64,000 nt of DNA from Shewanella psychrotolerans (lineage in GTDB: Bacteria; Pseudomonadota; Gammaproteobacteria; Enterobacterales; Shewanellaceae). A program made the translations under genes and the position numbers. The stretch is taken from NCBI RefSeq assembly GCF_019457595.1, contig NZ_CP080419.1, positions 2,480,001-2,544,000 of the forward strand. Reading direction: 5' to 3'. Below the pieces are notes generated by a model, which did not search any database, was not told the DNA's origin, and was given only the letters and a program-made list of their open reading frames with translations. Shown piece after piece: positions 56,266 to 64,000 of this stretch (positions within the stretch are counted from its first letter, which is position 1; each line of letters starts with the position of its first letter).

Positions 56266-57210
56266 TTAAGATCCGACAATTTCTCTTAGTCTATCCTGCA
56301 CCACACCAACCAAGAGATCGGGTTGAAATTTCGAAATAAACTTATTACAACCCACTTTTTCTACCATGGCATTATTAAAACTGCCACTTAACGATGTGTT
56401 CAACGTGATATACAACTCCTCCATACGTTTGTCTTTGCGAATTTCGTAAGTTAAACGATAACCATCCATTTCTGGCATTTCGGCATCGGTAATTAACATC
56501 AAAATTTCGTCATAAACGTTGCGTCCTTCATCACACCACCCTTGCAATAAGTTAAGCGCTTGCAGGCCATCGGATGTTTCAATGACTTCGATACCGAGGG
56601 GCATTAAGGTGTCTTTAATCTGGCGTCTGGCGGTAGAGGAATCATCTGCGATAAGGATCTTACGCCCCATCATATTCTCAACTAATGACTCATCCAGCAC
56701 ACCGTCGGAAATCGAAATATCATAATGAATAATTTCGGCTAACACCTTCTCAACATCGATGATGGATACTAGCTGAGTACGTCCATCAACCTCAACTTTA
56801 GTAATTGCAGTCAAGTAATTGTGACTTCCCGTACTCTTAGGCGGCGGCATAATATCCCCCCAAGTCATATTAATAATATGCTCGACCTTACCGACCATAA
56901 AACCTTGAACACTACGGTTGTATTCTGTGATGATTAGGTTTGCGTCGTCAGTCTCAGCCATCGCTTGAAAGCCGATGGCTTGGCGAAGATCGATAACAGG
57001 AATTGAGGTTCCGCGAATATTTGCCACCCCTTTTATGCTGCTATGACTGCCAGGAAGTTCACTTAAGAGGGGTAGCTTAACCACCTCTTTCACCTTAAAT
57101 ACATTAATAGCAAAAAGCTGAGTGGCATTGATCCTAAACAGCAGCAGCTCTAATCTATTTTCACCGACTAACTTGGTACGTTGATCGACGCTATCTAGCA
57201 CTCTAGCCAT
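56266..57210 (-). CDS. cheV: CheV chemotaxis coupling protein
   Basis: Couples chemoreceptors to CheA and adapts the signal by phosphorylation. The 314 residues have an N-terminal CheW domain (about 1-170, with NIRGTSIPVIDLRQAIGF) and a C-terminal receiver domain (from 190, IADDSSTARRQI), with the phospho-Asp in TDAEMPEMDGY, the Ser/Thr in LNTSLSG and the Lys in FISKF. It stands alone, far from a che operon. A TATAAT is present on the minus strand about 50 bases upstream (57258-57263). Confidence 0.94.
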   Translation of the reverse strand: MARVLDSVDQRTKLVGENRLELLLFRINATQLFAINVFKVKEVVKLPLLSELPGSHSSIKGVANIRGTSIPVIDLRQAIGFQAMAETDDANLIITEYNRSVQGFMVGKVEHIINMTWGDIMPPPKSTGSHNYLTAITKVEVDGRTQLVSIIDVEKVLAEIIHYDISISDGVLDESLVENMMGRKILIADDSSTARRQIKDTLMPLGIEVIETSDGLQALNLLQGWCDEGRNVYDEILMLITDAEMPEMDGYRLTYEIRKDKRMEELYITLNTSLSGSFNNAMVEKVGCNKFISKFQPDLLVGVVQDRLREIVGS

Positions 57211-57315
57211 AAACTTCTCACTATCATGGTGGATATATTTAGCTTAACTCAGTTTCCATTATAGCCGTTAATATTAAGCTACGACGCTCAAGTGTATCAC
57301 TACACAGCTCAACTT

Positions 57316-58932
57316 TTATTGACTTGAATTAAGTGCAACGGGTGCAACTGGAATAATTCGAGAACCATGTTTAGTGACGATATCCATGATCCCAAGATGC
57401 AGCTCTTCAGAAACCACCTGATATTTAGGAAAACTCTTGGTACCGATATAAGCAAAGATATTAACTTGCAGACCATGTAATCCAAACCCCTTAAATGTGA
57501 CTCTAAGCGGTTCTTTCATTACCAATTCATGCAATTCAAGCATCTCTTTGATATCAGCAATAATACCTTTCAATTTCTCGGTATCTGTCATCAAATAGTC
57601 TAGACGAATATCGGCTTTAAAACGGATTTTCTCTCGCTCTGAGATGTTCTCTATCTCCATCTCCACCAGTTTTGCGTTAGGTACATGAATAAGAGTACGA
57701 TCTAACGTCCTTATTTGAGTGCAGCGCAAGCCAATCTCTTCAACAGTGCCCCGTATTGACCCAAATTTACACAGATTACCGACTTTAATCGGTGCTGCTG
57801 AATAAAGCGTAATAGTGCCAATAAAATTCTCAATTGATTGCTTTGAGGCTAATGCGACTGCGATACCACCGATCCCCATTCCCGCAATAATAGTGCCGGC
57901 ATTAAAACCTAAATGCTCTAACCAGATCAAAATGGCTAATATGACAAAAATCACCCGGATAAAATTAGTGAGAGGTCTGAGTAGCGAAGCGCCCTGTTTC
58001 TGGCCTTTATCTATTAGTCGCTGTTTAAGGCCAGATTGTAAGATGCCCATCCCTGACCATCCTAACCAAACAATCGAAATGAATGACAGAAAACCGGTAT
58101 CGAGCACTTCAAGGGCTGCCGCAGATATCGTACCACTGCTCACCCACGTCCGAACCACAAGCACGGCAAGAAAAAACCGTAGCGGGCCTGCCACAATATA
58201 GGCTAACTCTGTTTTTAGATGGTAGTCAGTGCGTAATATTAATAACTTACACAACCAAGTAATGGGGATAATGACGCAAAATGCGATCACCAAGTAAGTC
58301 AATATCACAGCCCATTCCCAAATATTGACCTTAAGAATTCGCCCTTCAGGAAGATAGGCGATAAACCATTCTGTTATTGGTCCATAACCTAAGTTTGCAT
58401 AGAGAGTAGGCACCTTGGCCACCGTGGCATTAGAGATCTTCCAAATACTATCGTTATCGCCCGGAACGCGTTGTAAATAAAGCGCTATTTCATCACTTTG
58501 CAACTTTACTCGACCAAAAAGATCACGATAACTGGGTAATTGATCACCATCGGCGCCTTCAGGGGTATCATTAATCTGTTCAATATCAATCCAAATATTG
58601 CGATCAATAATCGCCTGTAACTGTTTTGCGTATTGGGCTCCCTTATCCTTAGACATGCTATCTGGCAAATAACGTAGATCTAAATATTCTGCAGCCGTAT
58701 CATAATCTTGTTCATACACGGCACGAGTAAAGCCATTTAAGGTCCCCCTTGGCGTATCTCGCTGTAAACTATCCTTATAATCATATGTTTGGTTAACTAA
58801 AAGAGCTTCCTCTTCACTCACATTTTCAACCGTAGACCCTTCCATAAGATCGACCACATTGGTCGGTGTAGCCGCAAAGCCAATAACAGGAATAATTGCC
58901 AAACTTACCCACAACAAAAGCCAATTTTTCAT
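57316..58932 (-). CDS. MscS-family mechanosensitive channel with periplasmic domain
   Basis: A 538-residue mechanosensitive channel protein. From the ATG at 58932 (GGA six bases upstream) there is a signal peptide, a periplasmic region of about 180 residues, then transmembrane helices from about residue 210. The pore helix region is AGMGIGGIAVALASKQSIEN and the beta domain is APIKVGNLCKFGSIRGTVEE; the GxGIGGxAxAlAxk pattern is the MscS hallmark. The C-terminal cage domain completes it. The frame extends to 59016 without a ribosome site. Confidence 0.92.
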   Translation of the reverse strand: MKNWLLLWVSLAIIPVIGFAATPTNVVDLMEGSTVENVSEEEALLVNQTYDYKDSLQRDTPRGTLNGFTRAVYEQDYDTAAEYLDLRYLPDSMSKDKGAQYAKQLQAIIDRNIWIDIEQINDTPEGADGDQLPSYRDLFGRVKLQSDEIALYLQRVPGDNDSIWKISNATVAKVPTLYANLGYGPITEWFIAYLPEGRILKVNIWEWAVILTYLVIAFCVIIPITWLCKLLILRTDYHLKTELAYIVAGPLRFFLAVLVVRTWVSSGTISAAALEVLDTGFLSFISIVWLGWSGMGILQSGLKQRLIDKGQKQGASLLRPLTNFIRVIFVILAILIWLEHLGFNAGTIIAGMGIGGIAVALASKQSIENFIGTITLYSAAPIKVGNLCKFGSIRGTVEEIGLRCTQIRTLDRTLIHVPNAKLVEMEIENISEREKIRFKADIRLDYLMTDTEKLKGIIADIKEMLELHELVMKEPLRVTFKGFGLHGLQVNIFAYIGTKSFPKYQVVSEELHLGIMDIVTKHGSRIIPVAPVALNSSQ

Positions 58933-59012
58933 AAGCGTCCAAGCCTTTCTAATAGTTAACAAGCGCTTATAAATTCTACCATTTATTAACAAGAACAAAA
59001 GCAATCTTATTG

Positions 59013-59225
59013 TCACTTCGTCGGAAAAGTGCGCACCTCACCTATACAACAAGTGTTGACATCTCCCCGATAATCGATATACTCGGCTAACTTTGAAATT
59101 CCCTGCCCTGTTTTCTTGTTTAGCCAGACCCATTCGTCACCGCATCCAACAAAATCAGCAGTATCCTCTTCGTCATAGTATTGTCATGTATTAGTGCTTT
59201 ACTGTTTGGCGATCCGGTATCTCAT
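59013..59225 (-). pseudogene. Probable relic of a small gene with two in-frame stops
   Basis: On the minus strand a frame reads MRYRIAKQ, stop, STNT, stop, then 56 sense codons to the TGA at 59013-59015. The 56-codon part is very protein-like (YDEEDTADFVGCGDEW, VWLNKKTGQGISKLAEYID and TCCIGEVRTF) yet has no usable start codon. The two stops are 15 bases apart. It could be a decayed gene, or an intact one if the window has sequence errors. I do not recognise the family. Confidence 0.45.
59056..59083 (+). promoter_or_regulatory. Strong sigma-70-like promoter
   Basis: A consensus TTGACA (59056-59061) and TATACT (59078-59083) are 16 bases apart on the plus strand. The next gene on that strand begins only at 59398, leaving a leader of about 300 bases or a possible small RNA. 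It lies inside the relic on the opposite strand, so chance is also possible. Confidence 0.5.
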
Positions 59226-59397
59226 CGATGGTATTTATAACAAACTTTCTAGTTTTCCATCGATAGATTACTTGATTAGATATATAAAGGTGGGTAGTCT
59301 CAAGTAGTTAAAACTCATCTTTCGCAAAAAGCTAAGGATATTCTATTGTTAAAATTCAACTGCTAATTACGCAGTCAATCATTAAGGAGTATGGCCT

Positions 59398-59571
59398 ATG
59401 TCGTACAAAATGAACGGTCATGAGATCACGGTAAATTTTCCGGTGGCCTCTATATCAGTAAACAAATCATCTATCGCATTCACAGATAGTTTAGGTAAAA
59501 ATAGAGAAACCTTTTCTAAACGCACTGAAGCACTGCAGTTCATGAAATGGTTACTTTCAAGTAATAAATAA
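59398..59571 (+). CDS. Small 57-residue protein, unlisted
   Basis: A short gene with a strong AAGGAG eight bases before the ATG at 59398 and a TAA at 59569-59571. The 57-residue product begins MSYKMNGHEITVNFPVASIS and contains SIAFTDSLGKNRETFSKRTE, then ends LQFMKWLLSSNK. It reads as a compact beta-beta-alpha protein with no signal or membrane helix. The ribosome site and codon use argue it is real. I do not recognise it. A promoter at 59056-59083 could drive it. Confidence 0.72.
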   Translation: MSYKMNGHEITVNFPVASISVNKSSIAFTDSLGKNRETFSKRTEALQFMKWLLSSNK

Positions 59572-59717
59572 ATCTTCGCTTAAATCTTCGCTGTTCGATA
59601 CATAGCCTCTCACACGTATCGAAGGTTGCTACCGCAACCAGTAGGATTGACACCATCACGTCAACGACTGAGCATATTTCATTTGGTCTAGGTTGTATCA
59701 CTTTCACAGATACCTAC

Positions 59718-60647
59718 CTAGCCAAGTGGCATTTCCCTAAACTTACGTTTATATCTAGGTAACATAGATTGATTACCTAACAAGCCCCCTTGGTGTATAT
59801 AAAGTATCTTTTCCCCAGAATTTGCCTTTAAATAATCCTGTAGAACTAACCATCCTAGCGGGTCATAGAGCAGTTCAAACTCAATGCCGGTCTCTTTTAA
59901 TTGCAACCACATCTGAAAGAACTCTGAATACAGTTTGCCAAAATGATAGCGTTTCCGGCTGGGTAAAATGGCGGGATGGTATGCTATGTTAGGCGCTAGT
60001 TCGAAAAATTGTTTTCTAAGATACTCATCTCCCCCCACCACCGCACAGGTATAAACGCTAATGCTTGGATCAAGTTCCACAAATGATTTCTGTAGAAATA
60101 GTGCGGTAGTTCCTGTCCCTGACGGCAGAAATACCGACAAAACAGATAAGCCTTGCTGCTGCTTCCACATAATAATTTCATCTGCGAGTTGACGAACACC
60201 ATGCTCTGCGTATAGGCATCTACCCCCTTCGGGTATAAAGAGCTGATCAGAATCTCCCGCCAATACACATTGCTGCAAATAAGTTAAACTGTCACGGTTA
60301 TTTCTGTCTTCGCACAAGCTTAAATCGATAATTTCGGCACCATTCTCAAGTGCTGCACGATAATTCCCGATCGGATTTTCAACCAAGTATGAGGCAATAT
60401 GATCGACATAAAAACGAAATCGCCAGCCTTTGATTTTTGCCAAAGCCGACATAGAGTACAACGAATTTGCTTGAGCAGAGCCATAACCGATTAAGGTGTT
60501 GATCCCCGTAAACTCATTATCAAGAAAATAGCCAAACTTACGCGCTTTATTACCAGAGAACTCTGGATGAAGTAGGTCATCACGTTTAACAAACACGCTG
60601 TGCTCACCAAACAAAATTTCATCTACGGGAGTTTGCGCTAACTTCAT
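59718..60647 (-). CDS. PLP-dependent ACC deaminase/D-cysteine desulphhydrase family enzyme
   Basis: A 309-residue cytoplasmic fold-type II PLP enzyme. The Schiff-base Lys34 is in FSGNKARKFGY, and a phosphate-binding loop PSGTGTTALFLQKSF and the stretch GYGSAQANSLY are seen. Family members open 1-aminocyclopropane-1-carboxylate or break D-cysteine; the sequence alone cannot decide, and some relatives act on other substrates. ATG at 60647 is preferred to a TTG two codons upstream; no clear ribosome site is visible. It is a lone gene. Confidence 0.85.
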   Translation of the reverse strand: MKLAQTPVDEILFGEHSVFVKRDDLLHPEFSGNKARKFGYFLDNEFTGINTLIGYGSAQANSLYSMSALAKIKGWRFRFYVDHIASYLVENPIGNYRAALENGAEIIDLSLCEDRNNRDSLTYLQQCVLAGDSDQLFIPEGGRCLYAEHGVRQLADEIIMWKQQQGLSVLSVFLPSGTGTTALFLQKSFVELDPSISVYTCAVVGGDEYLRKQFFELAPNIAYHPAILPSRKRYHFGKLYSEFFQMWLQLKETGIEFELLYDPLGWLVLQDYLKANSGEKILYIHQGGLLGNQSMLPRYKRKFREMPLG

Positions 60648-60884
60648 ATTCAACTGATGTACTTTTAGAGAGAGGGTTAATTTTACACTGCTCTATCGCG
60701 ATGAGCAATTTGACCAACTCTTGAAATTTTTCATCAAGAAGCAAGTATATTTACGAACCAAAAATAATATAATAAATTACTAAACAGTCACTTAAACAAT
60801 GGCACGGTTCTCGCTTGTTATTACCATAAATAGTGTAGTAGATACTCAAATTAGCTCATTTTTTATTTTAATAAGGATACTTAA

Positions 60885-61292
60885 ATGCCATTACTTCGTT
60901 TAATTTTTAACATAGCGTGGTTTTTATTGGGAGGGTTTGTGATGGGGCTTGCGTGGTGGTTAGCGGGCCTTATCTGCTTTATTAGTATTATTGGCATTCC
61001 GTTTGGCCGCGCTTGCTTTGTCATTGGTGAGATGACTTTTTGGCCATTTGGTCAAGAAAGTATTAATCGTAAATCACTGACGGGGTCAGAGGACTTTGGC
61101 ACCGGCCCACTTGGGATGATAGGCAACATCATCTGGTTTTTATTTTTTGGGATCTGGCTCGCTATTGGTCATATTACCCATGCTCTGGCATGTTTTATCA
61201 CTATTATCGGTATCCCCTTCGGGCTCCAACATCTTAAACTCGCTATTCTAAGCTTAACGCCAATTGGCCAAACCATAACCGCTAAGGCTTAA
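60885..61292 (+). CDS. yccF: YccF-family inner-membrane protein
   Basis: A 135-residue protein with two copies of a hydrophobic unit, each ending in the same kind of motif: ISIIGIPFGRACF and ITIIGIPFGLQHL. This doubled YccF domain matches YccF of E. coli in size and layout. Function is unknown. AAGGA lies nine bases before the ATG at 60885. Confidence 0.9.
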   Translation: MPLLRLIFNIAWFLLGGFVMGLAWWLAGLICFISIIGIPFGRACFVIGEMTFWPFGQESINRKSLTGSEDFGTGPLGMIGNIIWFLFFGIWLAIGHITHALACFITIIGIPFGLQHLKLAILSLTPIGQTITAKA

Positions 61293-61310
61293 CGCGCCAA
61301 AATACTTCAA

Positions 61311-61333
61311 TAGAGACCTAGCTTAGGTCTCTA
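61311..61333. repeat. Perfect 10-bp hairpin between yccF and the family-3 binding protein
   Basis: TAGAGACCTA (61311-61320) pairs with TAGGTCTCTA (61324-61333) around a 3-base loop. It lies between two converging genes but has no T-run, so termination is uncertain. Confidence 0.55.
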
Positions 61334-61391
61334 GCGCCAATTTAACAATCTTCAACATAACTGTGATTGTTAGAGTGGCCACCACCAATTA

Positions 61392-62198
61392 TCACATAGA
61401 CGCGAGATATTCTTCTGTTATTTGCTGAGGATCGATTAACGCCAACCCCTCATTAAAAATCTCACGCCACTTGCGCCCTTCTGGGGTATTTTTAAATGCG
61501 ATATAAAGTTGTTTCGACGCTAATAGCTGCTTATTCATTTCCAGCTTTTTTTTAAGCGCTATGAGATGGGGTTGATGAATATAATAGTTGTACACGTACT
61601 TATCGATCACCGCGCCATGAACTCTACCAGTAGCCACCTTACGAATATTATGTTCGTCAGAACTAACGACTTCGACCTGCTGAGCACCGCTTGTAATCAT
61701 CTCATCCAGCTCAATGGTATTCACATAGCCTTGCACTACGCCAAGGGTATATTGATTGAGGTCTTTTATGTCAGACCATTTAATGGGGTTTACTTGTTGC
61801 TCGAGTATGCCAAGGGGACTTGTGCCTATGGACTCAGAGAACAAGTATTGATCTGTAGGGTGGTCATATTCAGGAAAATAGCCACTATATATCGTATCTT
61901 CTCGGCTCACCATTCTGATCGTTCGGCTCCAAGGGTAATAATCGACATGCAGTTCATGCCCCATTGCCCTTAATGCTGCGTGAACGACTGCAACAGATGC
62001 ACCACCATTGGCAAGTTGTTCGCCCGTGTAGGGTGGCCAATTCAAAGAAGATAACTGAAGGGTGTCAGCCTTTACATTGAACGTCATTACGCCAACAAAA
62101 AAAATAGCAAACAAAAACAAATGATTGCCTGCCAGCTTGTCCCAATTAGTCCCCTTGATATAAACCACTAAACTGATATTCCCGTAGCTAATTAACAC
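61392..62198 (-). CDS. Family-3 periplasmic solute-binding protein
   Basis: A 268-residue protein of the amino-acid-type (SBP family 3) binding fold. The segment LQLSSLNWPPYTGEQLANGG opens the domain, and YTLGVVQGYVN and GRVHGAVIDKYVYNYY are typical later segments. A hydrophobic segment (LFLFAIFFVGVMTFNVKA) serves as signal. The N-terminal start is uncertain: the frame opens with GTG at 62198 and another GTG is 10 codons in. There is no ABC transporter beside it, so it may be a sensory or orphan binding protein. Confidence 0.72.
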   Translation of the reverse strand: MLISYGNISLVVYIKGTNWDKLAGNHLFLFAIFFVGVMTFNVKADTLQLSSLNWPPYTGEQLANGGASVAVVHAALRAMGHELHVDYYPWSRTIRMVSREDTIYSGYFPEYDHPTDQYLFSESIGTSPLGILEQQVNPIKWSDIKDLNQYTLGVVQGYVNTIELDEMITSGAQQVEVVSSDEHNIRKVATGRVHGAVIDKYVYNYYIHQPHLIALKKKLEMNKQLLASKQLYIAFKNTPEGRKWREIFNEGLALIDPQQITEEYLASM

Positions 62199-62324
62199 CG
62201 GTATCTAATTATAGACGCTAGATTACAAAGCAAGAATATTCGTTTTGTTACAGTTATTGGTTAGCTAACTGGTTAAAAATAGTGCAACCTTGTCTGACAC
62301 AGTTAACGCTAAAGGAGAATGCTG

Positions 62325-62552
62325 ATGGCACGTAAAATAGCAATTACGATTATCGGTAGCATATTAACCCTACTCGGGATCATTCTGATTGTGCTGCCGG
62401 GTCCCGCATGGTTACTGCTGCCTATCGGCCTCGCGATATTAAGCCTTGAATATGATTGGGCTAGAAAGTGGTTAAAAAAGAGTCAGGCATACATGACAAG
62501 ATCAGCGTATTGGCTAGATAAAAAGATCCGCCAATTTAGATATGGTCATTAG
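62325..62552 (+). CDS. PGPGW-like small membrane protein
   Basis: A 75-residue protein with one or two hydrophobic helices (IAITIIGSILTLLGIILIVL and WLLLPIGLAILSLEY) around LPGPAWLLLP, the hallmark of the PGPGW family. A basic cytoplasmic tail follows. AGGAG lies seven bases before the ATG at 62325; a further ATG at 62319 is too close to it. Function is unknown. Confidence 0.83.
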   Translation: MARKIAITIIGSILTLLGIILIVLPGPAWLLLPIGLAILSLEYDWARKWLKKSQAYMTRSAYWLDKKIRQFRYGH

Positions 62553-62772
62553 GCTAAACATAGTCAATAGCAGGCAGGGTTGACGAAGCAATACCACCCA
62601 TCCCAATCCGCTTTAGGGTTTATATTCATCTCATTACCTTTGTGATCGAAAGTTTTATTCTTCGTTGGCAAACCATCAGTTTGATGAATTAAATCAGATT
62701 ATTTCGACATTGTAGGCAGGGTATTCTATGCTGCAATCATCAAACTCAAACTTAACATCAGGGAAAGTTATT

Positions 62773-63102
62773 ATGAGGCAAAAACCGAGCTTATTTACCG
62801 CAATGATTATTAGCTTGAGCCTAACCATGATCTCCACTAGCAGTTTGGCTAAAAATGATAAACATGATAAAAACAAACCGTTACCACCTGGCCTACAGAA
62901 AAAAGTAGCAAAAGGAGAACCCTTACCACCCGGTTGGCAAAAAAAACTCAGCAGAGGAAGTTATCTCGATGACAATTATTACGATAGAGGAAAAGTGCGA
63001 GTTCCTATCGATAGAGACGGTAATATAACCATAGATGTTGATGGCACATTTATTAAGCTGCATGATAAAACACGTAAAATTATCGATATCATCAATGATT
63101 AA
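62773..63102 (+). CDS. Secreted LPPG-repeat protein (CigR/RcnB-like)
   Basis: A 109-residue exported protein. The ATG at 62773 with AGGGAAAG upstream starts a signal peptide (MRQKPSLFTAMIISLSLTMI, cut after ...SLA). Mature part: a Lys-rich stretch, then two repeats, LPPGLQKKVAKGE and LPPGWQKKLSRG, then an acidic, Asp-rich end. Similar LPPG repeats occur in CigR and RcnB-like periplasmic proteins. The stop overlaps that of the LysR gene on the other strand. Confidence 0.72.
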   Translation: MRQKPSLFTAMIISLSLTMISTSSLAKNDKHDKNKPLPPGLQKKVAKGEPLPPGWQKKLSRGSYLDDNYYDRGKVRVPIDRDGNITIDVDGTFIKLHDKTRKIIDIIND

Positions 63103-64000
63103 AAACCGCGGGATTGATATTGTTCAAACTCTTTTAAAATTAGCTGAGTGAATAAGCGACCAGCACGCCCGAGAGGACGCTCCATGGTAGACACGAGTTG
63201 CGGCGTAAAGCTGTAACGACTGCCGCCTAAAAAATCCAATTCAACCAGCTCACCACTCTCAAGTTCTGAACGAATTAAAAAATCTGGCATCCAACCAAAT
63301 CCCAATCCCATTAACAAAGCATTTTTTTTCATAATAAAACCGGAAAGGTAGAACACCTTATCTCCACCAAACTGCAACTCATCGCTATGATGTTTTCCGG
63401 GCGATGAGTCCTCGATAGTGAGTTCGACATGCTGTAATAGCTCAAACAGTTTGACCCCTTTAAGCTTAGCTAAAGGATGCTCGTTAGACACCACTAAGAC
63501 GCTGTTAATATTTGGCAAAGCTTGCTGGCGATAGTTTGGTCCAGTTCGATAGTCTTTAACTAGCATCACATCGGCATTATCGCGCTCAAATCGATGCTGT
63601 ACGCCACCGAGAAACTCTACATTGAGCTGTATTTTAGTCGGGATTTTATGGGCTGATACTTGTTTAAGCGCTCGCATAATCGGTTCCATAGGCAATGACC
63701 CATCCACCACTAATTCCAATTTAGGTTCCCATCCCTCACTGAATCTGCTGGCCAAATGTTCAATATTGCCAAGGTATTGCAGTAATCTTTTACCTTCGGC
63801 CAAAATAACTTTGCCTTCAGGAGTTAATTCAGCTCGGTACTGATCGCGACAAAAAAGGTTTACACCTAAATGTTGCTCAAGCTTCTTAACCTGATAGCTG
63901 ACAGCGGACTGGGCCTTATGCAAACGCTCTCCAGCCTTAGCAAAGCTCCCTTCCTCAACGAGTACTTCGAGCACTCGAAAAGCTTCAACATCTATTTTCA
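63099..64000 (-). CDS. LysR-family regulator, cut by the window edge
   Basis: A LysR transcription factor: winged helix-turn-helix at the start (FRVLEVLVEEGSFAKAGERL, AVSYQVKKLEQHLG), then effector-binding domain. The visible sequence at the right edge reads TG-AAA-ATA-GAT..., giving KIDVEAF, so the true ATG begins one base beyond the window; only that base is missing. Its 3' end overlaps the LPPG-protein gene by four bases. An internal GTG at 63974 would be a false start. The target is unknown. Confidence 0.85.
   Translation of the reverse strand, partial: KIDVEAFRVLEVLVEEGSFAKAGERLHKAQSAVSYQVKKLEQHLGVNLFCRDQYRAELTPEGKVILAEGKRLLQYLGNIEHLASRFSEGWEPKLELVVDGSLPMEPIMRALKQVSAHKIPTKIQLNVEFLGGVQHRFERDNADVMLVKDYRTGPNYRQQALPNINSVLVVSNEHPLAKLKGVKLFELLQHVELTIEDSSPGKHHSDELQFGGDKVFYLSGFIMKKNALLMGLGFGWMPDFLIRSELESGELVELDFLGGSRYSFTPQLVSTMERPLGRAGRLFTQLILKEFEQYQSRGF

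Larger units (their letters stand above)
58933..59397. other. Gap holding a gene relic, a promoter-like site and the leader of a small gene
   Basis: This stretch holds the relic at 59013-59225 on the minus strand, a plus-strand promoter-like site (59056-59083) and an ATCGATGG/CCATCGAT inverted repeat (59224-59231 with 59257-59264). Nothing else is seen. Confidence 0.5.

Noticed and set aside
57815..58201. A 128-codon frame opposite the MscS gene
   Set aside because: Antisense shadow of transmembrane codons; composition is unlike a real protein.
61566..61973. A 135-codon frame opposite the family-3 binding protein
   Set aside because: Antisense shadow; the opposite strand has the clear domain and signal.
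1..64000. CRISPR array, prophage, integron or toxin-antitoxin system
   Set aside because: I saw no regular direct-repeat/spacer pattern, no phage structural or integrase genes and no toxin-antitoxin pair.

Overview
The window looks like chromosome of a Shewanella or closely related Alteromonadales gammaproteobacterium. The support is gene order and protein likeness: perM-bepA-arsC-like-hda-uraA, dnaQ/rnhA/yafS-like/gloB/mltD, recC-recB-recD in that order, a MoxR-DUF58-transglutaminase operon, a sulphoxide-repair pair MsrPQ, CheV, and dispersed repeats of a kind I associate with Shewanella. Base composition is moderate (roughly mid-40s % G+C by eye). Almost everything is core chromosome. The only clear mobile DNA is an IS4-type transposase cut by the left edge, a MITE-like element at about 20.71-21.06 kb, and a related repeat tail at about 8.64 kb.

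Layout. 0-0.8 kb: 3' part of an IS4-family transposase. 1-8.4 kb: envelope and replication-control block (perM, a TusA-like protein, bepA, an ArsC-family reductase behind a near-perfect CRP site, a DUF2069 protein, hda, a DUF2066 protein, uraA). 8.4-11.1 kb: repeat-rich gap, a CPA1 antiporter with a TrkA-N domain, and two identical tRNA-Asp genes behind one strong promoter. 11.2-18.2 kb: a TIGR03503-like protein, dnaQ, rnhA, a YeiE-like LysR regulator, a YafS-like methyltransferase, gloB, mltD. 18.2-21.5 kb: an AsmA protein, an RraA-family protein, the MITE and a small helical protein. 21.5-25.7 kb: signalling block with a Cache chemoreceptor divergent from a solute-binding protein and a diguanylate cyclase. 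25.7-31.1 kb: msrQ, msrP, rmuC, slt. 31.2-36.1 kb: a small EAL-domain protein, then MoxR-DUF58-TgpA. 36.2-45.5 kb: recCBD. 45.6-50.7 kb: ddl, a small heat-shock gene with a sigma-32 promoter and a possible ROSE-type RNA thermometer, a lipoprotein 5'-nucleotidase, a carboxylesterase. 50.8-57.2 kb: yqjG, a DUF3389-like protein, slyD, a CapW/BrxR-like WYL regulator, an MltB-type transglycosylase, DUF2750, a Cys-rich protein, cheV. 57.3-64 kb: an MscS channel, an apparent gene relic, an overlooked 57-codon gene, a PLP enzyme of the ACC deaminase/D-cysteine desulphhydrase family, yccF, a family-3 solute-binding protein, a PGPGW protein, an LPPG-repeat secreted protein and a LysR gene cut one base before the end of its start codon.

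Functional themes. Peptidoglycan turnover is prominent (MltD, Slt, an MltB-like enzyme, Ddl), as are envelope quality control (BepA, AsmA, MsrPQ), DNA repair (RecBCD, RmuC, DnaQ epsilon, RNase HI, Hda) and taxis or c-di-GMP signalling (MCP, CheV, GGDEF, EAL). I see no CRISPR array, integrase, toxin-antitoxin pair or obvious multi-gene defence island. The best leads for new biology are the solute-binding-protein/diguanylate-cyclase pair, the orphan CapW/BrxR-like regulator, the RNA-thermometer candidate, the MITE family and the unlisted small gene and gene relic near 59 kb. All product names are from sequence reading alone; no database search was run.
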